The translations under genes and the position numbers were made by a program. The notes under the pieces are model-generated. The model saw nothing but the letters and a program-made list of their open reading frames with translations, was not told where the DNA came from and did not search any database. From a virus, in IMG/VR virus record IMGVR_UViG_3300020419_000013, positions 1-64,000 of that record: 64,000 nucleotides of DNA. One strand, 5' to 3'. Each line of letters begins with the position of its first letter. The first letter of the stretch is position 1. Positions 51,291 to 58,225 of the stretch are shown here, piece by piece.

Positions 51291-51951
51291 TCCATATCCA
51301 TTCATACTTAAATCACAATATAATCTCTCAGATATATGGAAAGATATCAAGGGAGAGACAGATATCTTTTTGGATTTTATTGAGAGTCCAGACTCTACAT
51401 ATAAAAACTCAGCACTAGAGAAGGGGGGCACATCATCCGTGGGTAGATGTAGAGTTGACCCACCACACGGATGGAAAATTTTTAGTGACCTTACTAACAA
51501 TCATATCCCTAGTGTAGTAGATCAAATTTGGGACATGTGGTCACTTAAAGGTGTCTATCGTAATATGACTGAGAGTTGGATTAATAGACACCCACCCAAG
51601 GCAACAACCTTAGAGCATCATCATCACAATGTAACCGTTGCAATCGTTGCATACTTAGATGTGCCAGAAGACAGTGGTAACCTGCAAATTCTTAACCCTT
51701 TGCATACATTTAAGTATGCAGAACCAGTAGATGATGGATATGAAATGCCTAGACAAGATCACTGGATTGAGATACCAGTTAAGACAAATGATATAGTATA
51801 TTTTCCTGGTTGGTTAAAGCATAGGACAGGAGCAAACAACAGTGATACCAATCGATATGTATTAACTATGAATGTCACAGCATATGAAATGACTAACATA
51901 GATAGAGGTGGATATGATGAGTTTAATAATACTATTGGTTTTATAGAATGA
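51238..51951 (+). CDS. 2OG-Fe(II) oxygenase of the 2OG-FeII_Oxy_5 type
   Basis: 237 residues. LEHHHHNVTVAIVAYLDVPED supplies the first ligands, NLQILNPL the central strand, and YFPGWLKHRTGANN with RYVLTMNV supplies distal His and Arg. The Oxy_5 layout is shared with 49297 and 11533, but there is an extra N-terminal segment with NPYPFILKSQ. The start overlaps the previous gene by 53 bases; no later ATG exists before the domain. Substrate unknown. Confidence 0.8.
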   Translation: MLTALPDQSIGNGITSINPYPFILKSQYNLSDIWKDIKGETDIFLDFIESPDSTYKNSALEKGGTSSVGRCRVDPPHGWKIFSDLTNNHIPSVVDQIWDMWSLKGVYRNMTESWINRHPPKATTLEHHHHNVTVAIVAYLDVPEDSGNLQILNPLHTFKYAEPVDDGYEMPRQDHWIEIPVKTNDIVYFPGWLKHRTGANNSDTNRYVLTMNVTAYEMTNIDRGGYDEFNNTIGFIE

Positions 51952-52661
51952 AGCATCCATTAATTAAAATATATGATACTGACATACTGGACGATGATAT
52001 TTGTCGTCAAGCGATTGAGTTACCTTATTATCATGGACGCCAAGATTTGCCTGCACCTAATCTGGAAGAGGTAGATCTTAGAGGGACATACTACACACAT
52101 GATTTCTATAGTGTAGATCATCATGGAAGTAAACCTTTCGATCAATGCTCAGGTCATCATCTATATCAATGGGTGTTAGATAGACTCGAAGTTTGCTCAC
52201 ATGTGCCCGTACCTGCTCGTGATACGTTATACAGTGCATATATGAATGTATTGAAACATGGTGATGCACCTCGTATACATTGCGATGCACCGTCATGGGT
52301 TGATAATCAATGCACTATGATAGTATATTTTAATCAGAAGTGGAATCCTAACTTTGGAGGTGAAACTATATTCTATGATGACCAGTTAGATATTGTGCAC
52401 GCAGTCGTCCCAAAACCAGGTAGAGTGGTCATTTTCGATGGTAGGATACCACACTCAGGACGCACACCAACACCCTATTTCTTATGGAATAGATATATGA
52501 TGGCATTCAAGTTTATGGGTAAAGAGGTGAGGAATGAGTTACTTGACTGGGGAAGTAAGAATCACCCATATAAAGATGATGACATGGGTATAGCAGGATT
52601 TAGTCCTAGTAAAGTCAAGGAGTTAATGTATGAGCAAACCCTGTTATTCTGGACAAAATAA
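51948..52661 (+). CDS. 2OG-Fe(II) oxygenase, prolyl-hydroxylase-like
   Basis: 237 residues. RIHCDAPSWVDNQCTMIVYF gives HxD, GGETIFYDD the central motif, and RVVIFDGRIPHSGRTP gives the distal His with a following Arg in WNRYMMAF. This layout is typical of prolyl 4-hydroxylase-like phage enzymes. The start overlaps the previous stop by four bases; it is the last gene of the oxygenase block. Confidence 0.85.
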   Translation: MKHPLIKIYDTDILDDDICRQAIELPYYHGRQDLPAPNLEEVDLRGTYYTHDFYSVDHHGSKPFDQCSGHHLYQWVLDRLEVCSHVPVPARDTLYSAYMNVLKHGDAPRIHCDAPSWVDNQCTMIVYFNQKWNPNFGGETIFYDDQLDIVHAVVPKPGRVVIFDGRIPHSGRTPTPYFLWNRYMMAFKFMGKEVRNELLDWGSKNHPYKDDDMGIAGFSPSKVKELMYEQTLLFWTK

Positions 52662-52675
52662 GTATCAGATTATAT

Positions 52676-52683
52676 AATAAATA
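52676..52683 (+). promoter_or_regulatory. Late-like box AATAAATA
   Basis: TATAATAAATACTG lies between the last oxygenase and the ATG at 52702; it contains both a TATAAT-like and an ATAAATA hexamer, so the class is uncertain. Confidence 0.4.
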
Positions 52684-52701
52684 CTGTTACTAGTGGGGAC
52701 T

Positions 52702-52884
52702 ATGATGTTTGCTAAAGATGCTATTCTAACAGACAGCGAGAAGAATCTCGTAAGGAAGTGCTTGTTTTTATATCAAGCAAAACTTTGGAAGGACGTGGGT
52801 AATATTACAGCGAAGGATAAAGATCTTTTAAAAAATATTATTGATAAACTACATTTAACACATGACCATCCCACTTATTATTAG
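52702..52884 (+). CDS. Small helical hypothetical protein
   Basis: 60 residues from ATG 52702, preceded by GGGGA; a GTG at 52693 would add three residues. Two helices (DSEKNLVRKCLFLYQAKLW and DKDLLKNIIDKLH) with a His-rich end. No known motif. Confidence 0.6.
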   Translation: MMFAKDAILTDSEKNLVRKCLFLYQAKLWKDVGNITAKDKDLLKNIIDKLHLTHDHPTYY

Positions 52885-53188
52885 CAATGCAGATAGAATC
52901 GAATTACGAAACATTATGAAGCACTTGCAAGTGGGACATAAAGCAAAGTTTGGTGACATGGAAGGCACCATCGAATTTGTTTGTGATGACTACATCACCA
53001 TATGTGTAGGTAAGAAATTAAATCCAGAGGGAGCAAGAAGAAAATATAATAAATGTTGTTTATGTGTCTATAGACAAGACTGGGAAAATGTAGAAGTTGA
53101 AGCAATAAAACAATATGGTAAATCATACACTGGTAAAATTGATGACCATCCTGGAAATGATATGTTACCAGAGGTTGACAAGAGATAA
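52862..53188 (+). CDS. Conserved hypothetical beta-rich protein
   Basis: 108 residues. GHKAKFGDMEGTIEFVCDDYITICV reads as small SH3-like strands, followed by a basic/Cys-rich loop (RRKYNKCCLCVYRQDW). It overlaps the previous gene by 23 bases. TTGACA of the next promoter lies in its last codons. Function unknown. Confidence 0.65.
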   Translation: MTIPLIISNADRIELRNIMKHLQVGHKAKFGDMEGTIEFVCDDYITICVGKKLNPEGARRKYNKCCLCVYRQDWENVEVEAIKQYGKSYTGKIDDHPGNDMLPEVDKR

Positions 53189-53202
53189 TAGTATGTTATA
53201 AT
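53175..53202 (+). promoter_or_regulatory. Consensus sigma70-type promoter
   Basis: TTGACA (53175-53180), a 16-base spacer and extended -10 TGT-TATAAT (TATAAT 53197-53202). Both hexamers are perfect. The predicted start near 53209 has no gene directly downstream, only the candidate small RNA. Confidence 0.7.
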
Positions 53203-53208
53203 AATTAT

Positions 53209-53298
53209 GGCGAAACAACATTTTTATTATGTTTGTTTCGTCCCACCTATATGTGCCAATTAAATAACTGACCTAGGGGTGCACAGCACCCCATTTTT
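53209..53298 (+). ncRNA. Candidate small RNA of about 90 bases
   Basis: Between a perfect promoter and a strong terminator lies about 90 bases without a convincing gene. The 5' part forms an 11-bp hairpin with one bulged T (CGAAACAACAT 53211-53221 with 53229-53240, loop 53222-53228). A single-stranded linker and the terminator hairpin (53276-53292) follow. An 18-codon frame beginning ATG 53207 exists but runs through the hairpin and is not favoured. Confidence 0.55.
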
Positions 53299-53308
53299 AT
53301 GCTATAAT
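53252..53308 (+). promoter_or_regulatory. Compound inverted-repeat promoter element, copy 1 (degenerate)
   Basis: Left arm TGTGCCAAT (53252-53260), six-base spacer, right arm ACTGACCTA, a CAGCACC box at 53284 and TATAAT at 53303-53308. Distance from left arm to -10 is 51 bases. The box has become part of a terminator hairpin. It precedes the helicase gene. Confidence 0.5.
53276..53298 (+). terminator. Rho-independent terminator
   Basis: Stem GGGGTGC / GCACCCC with an ACA loop, followed by ATTTTT. It ends the candidate small RNA and separates it from the helicase. Confidence 0.85.
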
Positions 53309-53329
53309 GAGTCTAACGACACAAATACA

Positions 53330-54589
53330 TTGATTACACTTCGCCCACATCAGCAGAGATCACTCGATGCTATGGACAAAGCAAATAAAGGTCAGATCAT
53401 CGTCCCTACTGGTGGTGGTAAGACATTCATAATGATACAGCACGCTAAGAAACTATTGAATACTACAGACATGTATCTCAATAGACCTAAGCATATTGTT
53501 GTAGTTGCACCTCGTATATTACTTGCTCAGCAGTTATGTGACGATTTCATGGAGCAGATCAATGGACGTGTATGTCATGCTCACTCAGGTGAGACACATT
53601 ACTACAGCACTACAAAGAGTGACCAGATCGCCAACTTCATCGAAGGATGTCGTTGTTTACATGAGAATGCTATTATATTCACTACATATCACTCATTACA
53701 CAAAGTATTGGATGCTGATTTCGATATTGATGCTATCTATTTCGATGAAGCACACAACAGTGTAACAAGAGGATTCTTTCCTAAAGCGATGGATGCATCA
53801 CAAACAGCAAAGAAGTGTTACTTTTTTACAGCAACACCTCGTAGTGCTCGTAAGCAAGAAGGAATATTTACTCGTGGTATGAATAATAAGCACGTTTATG
53901 GCGAAGTGTTAGAGTCGGTGCCTGCACCTGAGTTAATCAGCAACGGTAGTATTGTATCACCCACTATTGTGCCATTTAACAGTGACCGCTCTTTAACTAA
54001 AGAGAATATGCACGAGACACACACCGATACAGTTACCGAGATACTTGACACACTTGACGAAGATCACGCTAGTAAGGTATTGATCGCAGTGCCTAGCAGT
54101 AGACAGTTAGGTAATATGATAGGTCATACTACATTACTATCTCAGTTGAGACTCAGAGGTTATGACTATTTGCATGTTACATCAAAGTATGGTGCATATG
54201 TCAATGACCAGAAAGTAAACAGAGAAGTATTCATGGACACCCTTGCGAAGTGGGGACGTGATGATAGCAAGAAGTTTGTTGTTATGCACTACAGTATTCT
54301 ATCTGAAGGTATTAACGTCCACGGTTTAACCCATTGCATTCTATTGAGAAATCTTAATATTGTTGCTATGGCACAAACAATAGGTAGAGTAATCAGGATG
54401 CATAAGGACGATGCTAGAGGAATTGCCGAGGGACGTATTCCTGCAGGTGCATGTCAGTTTTACAAAAAACCAACTGGTTATGTAACAGTCCCTATTCATA
54501 ACAACTATGGTCAAGCAGTAGTCAAGAGATTACAAAGAGTTGTAGATGAAATCTTTATTCAAGGAGTAGCACCCACCGCACTAATTTAA
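53330..54589 (+). CDS. SF2 DNA/RNA helicase
   Basis: 419 residues from TTG 53330, placed 22 bases after the -10; the frame is open upstream to a GTG at 53279, but that lies in the terminator. Walker A PTGGGKT at 26-32, DEAH at 139-142, motif III TAT in FFTATPRSAR, and motif VI QTIGRVIR at 349-356. The architecture is that of UvsW-like and type III restriction-related helicases that act on branched DNA or RNA. RPHQQRSLDAM at the N-terminus is the Q-motif-like region. It may do the job of T4 UvsW. Confidence 0.85.
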   Translation: MITLRPHQQRSLDAMDKANKGQIIVPTGGGKTFIMIQHAKKLLNTTDMYLNRPKHIVVVAPRILLAQQLCDDFMEQINGRVCHAHSGETHYYSTTKSDQIANFIEGCRCLHENAIIFTTYHSLHKVLDADFDIDAIYFDEAHNSVTRGFFPKAMDASQTAKKCYFFTATPRSARKQEGIFTRGMNNKHVYGEVLESVPAPELISNGSIVSPTIVPFNSDRSLTKENMHETHTDTVTEILDTLDEDHASKVLIAVPSSRQLGNMIGHTTLLSQLRLRGYDYLHVTSKYGAYVNDQKVNREVFMDTLAKWGRDDSKKFVVMHYSILSEGINVHGLTHCILLRNLNIVAMAQTIGRVIRMHKDDARGIAEGRIPAGACQFYKKPTGYVTVPIHNNYGQAVVKRLQRVVDEIFIQGVAPTALI

Positions 54590-54591
54590 TT

Positions 54592-54753
54592 ATGAAAAGG
54601 TATCAAATCAAATCCAAGTGGTATTACATATTCTGGGGAATAGCAACTGTATCAGTCGTTACTGGTCAGGTGTTAGTCGCACAAGGTTATCACCGTATGA
54701 GTGTGTCAGTTGAGAAACTGACCACTATCTTACACTACCGCATGGTAAACTAG
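54592..54753 (+). CDS. Small membrane protein
   Basis: 53 residues, MKRYQIKSKWYYIFWGIATV with one transmembrane segment (residues about 11-32). Its last 18 codons run through copy 2 of the compound promoter element. It starts two bases after the helicase stop. Function unknown. Confidence 0.55.
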   Translation: MKRYQIKSKWYYIFWGIATVSVVTGQVLVAQGYHRMSVSVEKLTTILHYRMVN

Positions 54754-54768
54754 TATAATAAGAATATA
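54702..54768 (+). promoter_or_regulatory. Compound inverted-repeat promoter element, copy 2
   Basis: TGTGTCAGT (54702-54710), six-base spacer, ACTGACCAC, CACTACC at 54733 and TATAAT at 54754-54759 (52 bases from the left arm; box to -10 is 21 bases). It directly precedes the putative restriction endonuclease. Confidence 0.7.
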
Positions 54769-54783
54769 CGAAACACAAACACA

Positions 54784-55392
54784 ATGCAAACATCTAATCA
54801 AGACCTATCATCAGCACTATCTAAGATCATTCCAGTTGCTATTAAACTCACTGAGCAACGTGTAGCAAAGATGCTAGAGATCGGTAGTGGTGGTAAAAAA
54901 CCAGACCTAGATTCATTCTTTGGTGCTGACAATACAGTTGACAAGACTAAGTTTCTAGCAAACATCTTTAACCCTGCACTAGAGGACTCAGCAAAACAGT
55001 TAGGTGTTGACTACATCACCGAGGAAACAGTTGGTTACGATGCTATTCTATTAGATGAAGAGATCGAAAACAAAATGTCACTAGGTAGTAGCACATCATC
55101 ATTCGCTACTGGTAACAATCATAGTAAGACTAAGGTTGACAAGATATTTTGCATCAAGTTTACACAGAATGAGAATTCTTTCCCAAGTGTATTTGCATGT
55201 ATTGTTGACTTATCTCTTAAACAGAATGAAGCAACTGGATGGACAGATTCAGTTACAAAGACTGGTAAAAACAACAATGGATTCTCTACTCTTAGAATTC
55301 ATAACGAAGACAGAATGTGTGTAACACCTATCTTTGGTAACGTAAGACGCACTCAAAAGTTTATCCACACAGTATATGAAGATATCAAGTAA
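54784..55392 (+). CDS. Putative type II restriction endonuclease (PD-(D/E)XK)
   Basis: 202 residues. A nuclease core is plausible at residues 86-97 (DAILLDEEIENK): Asp 86, then ENK with Glu 95 and Lys 97, the D...ExK pattern. It is followed by a Ser/Gly-rich stretch (SLGSSTSSFATGNN) and KTKVDKIFCIKF, a layout seen in type II enzymes where Ser/Lys residues follow the catalytic strand. It overlaps a beta-class DNA methyltransferase by 17 bases, a strong contextual sign. No similarity can be confirmed here, so function is inference. Expressed from copy 2 of the compound promoter. Confidence 0.6.
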   Translation: MQTSNQDLSSALSKIIPVAIKLTEQRVAKMLEIGSGGKKPDLDSFFGADNTVDKTKFLANIFNPALEDSAKQLGVDYITEETVGYDAILLDEEIENKMSLGSSTSSFATGNNHSKTKVDKIFCIKFTQNENSFPSVFACIVDLSLKQNEATGWTDSVTKTGKNNNGFSTLRIHNEDRMCVTPIFGNVRRTQKFIHTVYEDIK

Positions 55393-56236
55393 TAACACAT
55401 ACCTAATGAGTTGTATAGATGGTATGCAACTCATGGATGAGCAGTCAGTTGACCTAGTAGTCACTTCACCACCATACGATGATCTCAGGACATACAACGA
55501 TAGCAGTAAGTGGGACTTTAATGTCTTTAAAGAAGTTGCTAAGGGATTGACCAGAGTATTAAAAGATGGTGGTGTTATCATGTGGAATGTTAATGACGCT
55601 ACAATTAAGGGATCGGAGACTGGATCGAGTTTTAGACAGTGTTTGCATTTCGTAGATGAATGTGGTTTAAGATTACATGACACAATGATATATGAGAAAA
55701 CAGGCACCGCTTTCGCTAGTGGTGTTAAGTCAGTAAGATATACTCAGGTGTTTGAGTATTGTTTCATACTATCCAAGGGTAGACCCAAGAGTATTAACCT
55801 TATTCAAGATAAGAAAAACAAGTGGGCAGGGATAACATCATGGGGCAATGCTACATCACGCAATAAGGATGGGACAACGAATGACCCTAATCGAAAAAGC
55901 AATGCAATCAAGGAGTGGGGAGTAAGGACAAACATATGGAGGATTAAAAACAGTGGTGGTTTTGGACAATCGTCTAAAGCATCATATAAACATCCTGCTA
56001 CAATGCCAGAAGAGTTAGCACGAGGTCACATTAAAACGTGGTCAAGTGTTAACGATGTAGTGCTAGACCCATTCATGGGTGCAGGCACTACCGCTCAGGT
56101 TGCAATGGAAGAGAATAGACAATACATAGGTTTTGAGATTGATAAAACATATCACAAAATGTGTGTTGACAGAATGCTACCATTCAAAGATAACGTATTA
56201 ACTAGACTATTACTTGAGGATTTAGACCATTGTTAA
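55376..56236 (+). CDS. DNA methyltransferase, N4-cytosine/N6-adenine, beta class
   Basis: 286 residues. Motif IV TSPPY at 30-34 comes first and the AdoMet motif FMGAGTT at 233-239 near the C-terminus, the order of beta-class MTases. NNTYLMSCIDGMQLM is a typical N-terminal start. The TSPPY variant occurs in both N4-cytosine and N6-adenine enzymes. It overlaps the putative endonuclease, so it probably protects phage DNA. Its stop overlaps the next gene's TTG. Confidence 0.9.
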   Translation: MKISSNNTYLMSCIDGMQLMDEQSVDLVVTSPPYDDLRTYNDSSKWDFNVFKEVAKGLTRVLKDGGVIMWNVNDATIKGSETGSSFRQCLHFVDECGLRLHDTMIYEKTGTAFASGVKSVRYTQVFEYCFILSKGRPKSINLIQDKKNKWAGITSWGNATSRNKDGTTNDPNRKSNAIKEWGVRTNIWRIKNSGGFGQSSKASYKHPATMPEELARGHIKTWSSVNDVVLDPFMGAGTTAQVAMEENRQYIGFEIDKTYHKMCVDRMLPFKDNVLTRLLLEDLDHC

Positions 56237-56448
56237 GAAACAGAGCACTAGTGGTGCCCAAATCTAATAAGGCACAACAGATATTCAACAAATATCTTAA
56301 TAATAAGAATGAGGTAATTGTTGAAGAGATCAGGGGAAACAGAGTATTTTGCTCAGCACCCGACTATCCCGACTTTTGGTTTTGGGTTGACAGACTAGAA
56401 GGTGGGGATGATAACTGGCAGATTCAACTATTAAACAATCGATTATGA
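56230..56448 (+). CDS. Small hypothetical protein
   Basis: 72 residues from a TTG at 56230 that overlaps the methyltransferase end. Basic N-terminal helix (VVPKSNKAQQIFNKYL) and strands FCSAPDYPDFWFWVD. Joined to its neighbours by short overlaps. No family recognised. Confidence 0.55.
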   Translation: MLRNRALVVPKSNKAQQIFNKYLNNKNEVIVEEIRGNRVFCSAPDYPDFWFWVDRLEGGDDNWQIQLLNNRL

Positions 56449-56660
56449 CTAATTTAATTGATAAGAATGACCCATTATGGTTTGCACAAACAAGTAATAA
56501 ACCATATGATAGGCACCATTATAAAGTAATATCCAAATCAGGTGAGACAAATGTGTTGACTTCCTATGATGAGGTGATCGAGACATGGTGGAATAAACGT
56601 CATTTTATAGATAGAATTGAAGTAATTGACAAACCAAAAAAGAGGGGTAAAGGTTTTTGA
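56445..56660 (+). CDS. Small basic hypothetical protein
   Basis: 71 residues, MTNLIDKNDPLWFAQTSNKP and YDEVIETWWNKRHFIDRI, ending with a basic tail (PKKRGKGF). It overlaps the previous and the next gene by four bases each. Function unknown. Confidence 0.55.
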   Translation: MTNLIDKNDPLWFAQTSNKPYDRHHYKVISKSGETNVLTSYDEVIETWWNKRHFIDRIEVIDKPKKRGKGF

Positions 56661-57193
56661 TTGAAGTTGTTAGTGGGTTATTTCCTGACTGGTTAGTAGA
56701 TCAGACAGCACAAAAACTCAGTGAGTATCCTATACGATGGACAAATAGTCCATACGCATGTTATGATAAGGCACGATTCTTTGGCACAATGGTAGTCAGA
56801 AATGGTGAATTTATTGGTGCCGAGGATTCATGGTTTATAAAATACTTTAATGCTATGATGGAGCACCGACTACAGGCACATACATTAAGGACACTATTAA
56901 ATGTGCAATTTAATAATATGGACAGTCAGATACACAACGATGGTGACGTCAACAGTCTAGTGTCAGTTGTGTATCATGTAGCAGGCACCGATGGTGATAC
57001 AGTATTTTACAATAGTGCAAACGAGGAAATTAAAAGAGTCCCTTTTAATATGGGTCAAGCGATTATTTTCCCATCGCACATTTATCACATGGGACTACCA
57101 CCCAAGAGTGGCATACGAGTGACCCTAGGGTCAATCTATGATGTGGCAGATCAACAAGTGGCACAAGACACCACTCTACGACTAGTAGCATAG
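56657..57193 (+). CDS. 2OG-Fe(II) oxygenase-like protein
   Basis: 178 residues from a TTG overlapping the previous stop (TTGA). QIHNDGDVNSLVSVVYHV gives HND (an HxD variant), DGDTVFYN the central strand, FPSHIYHMG the distal His and RVTLGSIYD the Arg. This is a seventh oxygenase in the window, counting the partial one at the right edge as an eighth. The C-terminal region carries copy 3 of the compound element, so regulation of the following genes overlaps its coding sequence. Confidence 0.75.
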   Translation: MIEVVSGLFPDWLVDQTAQKLSEYPIRWTNSPYACYDKARFFGTMVVRNGEFIGAEDSWFIKYFNAMMEHRLQAHTLRTLLNVQFNNMDSQIHNDGDVNSLVSVVYHVAGTDGDTVFYNSANEEIKRVPFNMGQAIIFPSHIYHMGLPPKSGIRVTLGSIYDVADQQVAQDTTLRLVA

Positions 57194-57205
57194 TCTATAA
57201 TATTA
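57142..57205 (+). promoter_or_regulatory. Compound inverted-repeat promoter element, copy 3
   Basis: TGTGGCAGA (57142-57150), six-base spacer, AGTGGCACA, box CTCTACG at 57174 (expected position, 32 bases from the left arm) and TATAAT at 57196-57201 (54 bases). It is embedded in the 3' end of the preceding gene. Confidence 0.6.
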
Positions 57206-57207
57206 GT

Positions 57208-57265
57208 AAGCAAGAATGCTAACATTCAAAAGTGCTTAGGGATACCTTTCTTGCTTTCTCTATTT
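57208..57265 (+). ncRNA. Candidate leader hairpin/attenuator
   Basis: Directly after copy 3, at the predicted transcript start, AAGCAAGAA (57208-57216) pairs perfectly with TTCTTGCTT (57248-57256); a U-rich tract (57257-57268) follows. This looks like a short terminated RNA or attenuator before the gene at 57274. Confidence 0.45.
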
Positions 57266-57273
57266 TTTATATT

Positions 57274-57420
57274 ATGCAAAACGTCCCATTTTATGACTTT
57301 CCACAGTCACCAATTTTGATTATTGGATTCTTTGGTATTTTAACAGCACTCATAGTATTATATGTTGCTAATAACAAATACTTTAATTCACCTTTTAACG
57401 AGGACAACAATGCCAAGTAA
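57274..57420 (+). CDS. Small membrane protein
   Basis: 48 residues from ATG 57274; upstream in-frame codons fall in the leader hairpin. One transmembrane segment (SPILIIGFFGILTALIVLYV) and an acidic end. Overlaps the next gene by 11 bases. Confidence 0.6.
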   Translation: MQNVPFYDFPQSPILIIGFFGILTALIVLYVANNKYFNSPFNEDNNAK

Positions 57421-57625
57421 TCAAATTGAATTCGCAATCTCATCTATGAGATATATTTACATGAAAAACATCGAAAGACATGTAGATGACAATAATATAG
57501 GTAACAGTGATGCTATCTTTCAAGAGTATATCATAGATAATAAAGACCCCGAGGAATTAGATTATGAATGGATGTATTTACCCGATCTCAATGACCAACA
57601 AGAAGACATATCACATATACTTTGA
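57410..57625 (+). CDS. Small acidic hypothetical protein
   Basis: 71 residues from ATG 57410. Acidic, helical (QIEFAISSMRYIYMKNIERH), ending LPDLNDQQEDISHIL. It overlaps both neighbours. Function unknown. Confidence 0.6.
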   Translation: MPSNQIEFAISSMRYIYMKNIERHVDDNNIGNSDAIFQEYIIDNKDPEELDYEWMYLPDLNDQQEDISHIL

Positions 57626-57770
57626 AGATAAATGTATCTTTAAAGATTTAGACCAAGATGAATTCGATCTGATTTGGGGACGAATTTATAGGTCATATCA
57701 TACTCACTCACTATCATATAGTATGGTGAGCGATTTGCCCGATAGTGCTCTCGTAGAATCATCGTTTTAA
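57591..57770 (+). CDS. Conserved small cyanophage-type protein
   Basis: 59 residues from ATG 57591. KTYHIYFEDKCIFKDLDQDEF, followed by IWGRIYRSYHTHSLSY, a pattern I recall in many cyanophage small early proteins. Acidic/aromatic, soluble. It overlaps the previous gene by 35 bases. Confidence 0.65.
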   Translation: MTNKKTYHIYFEDKCIFKDLDQDEFDLIWGRIYRSYHTHSLSYSMVSDLPDSALVESSF

Positions 57771-57774
57771 AACT

Positions 57775-58011
57775 ATGGACAACAAACTAAACTACACTGA
57801 AATACGCAAATACTTCTCAACGAATGAGTGGCGATATATTTCAGAAGTAATTGATCGAGAGACTCATGACTTCGGACACACTGATATAAGTAGATCAGTG
57901 ACTAGTAAGATCGATAAATTAAATCTAGATCAATGGGACAACCTTAGAGAAGAGAATACAATAATTGAATCATACTACAGACAACTCAATGACAAAGATC
58001 AAGGTAATTGA
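57775..58011 (+). CDS. Small hypothetical protein
   Basis: 78 residues: NKLNYTEIRKYFSTNEWRYI and DKLNLDQWDNLREEN, two charged helices. No known motif. Next gene follows after two bases. Confidence 0.6.
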   Translation: MDNKLNYTEIRKYFSTNEWRYISEVIDRETHDFGHTDISRSVTSKIDKLNLDQWDNLREENTIIESYYRQLNDKDQGN

Positions 58012-58013
58012 CT

Positions 58014-58157
58014 ATGAAAGCATATGCATTATACATTCTAATCGGTATTGTTTTTTTAACTCTCATCCGTGGCACTCTACAGATTGATAGGAGTGAAAGA
58101 AACAATCGATTATATGAGGAATTATGTAAGGTTGACAAGGATTATTGTGCCAGTTAG
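58014..58157 (+). CDS. Small membrane-anchored protein
   Basis: 47 residues; an N-terminal transmembrane segment (YALYILIGIVFLTLI) and a charged tail with two cysteines (ELCKVDKDYCAS). The stop codon is inside copy 4 of the compound element, whose left arm TGTGCCAGT encodes the last residues. Confidence 0.55.
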   Translation: MKAYALYILIGIVFLTLIRGTLQIDRSERNNRLYEELCKVDKDYCAS

Positions 58158-58204
58158 ATTACTGTCACACATGAGCACACTACGGTGTGCTTTTTTGTTA
58201 TTAT
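58146..58204 (+). promoter_or_regulatory. Compound inverted-repeat promoter element, copy 4 with terminator
   Basis: TGTGCCAGT (58146-58154), six-base spacer, ACTGTCACA, box CACTACG at 58178 and TATTAT at 58199-58204, exactly 53 bases from the left arm. The box is inside a terminator hairpin. Confidence 0.65.
58175..58196 (+). terminator. Rho-independent terminator
   Basis: GCACAC / GTGTGC with a TACG tetraloop, followed by six T. It uses the same bases as the CACTACG box of copy 4. Confidence 0.85.
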
Positions 58205-58225
58205 ATTAATAGTTAAGAAACACAC

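Noticed and set aside
53207-53263. An 18-codon frame downstream of the consensus promoter
   Set aside because: It runs through a strong hairpin, starts before the predicted transcript start and resembles no conserved peptide.
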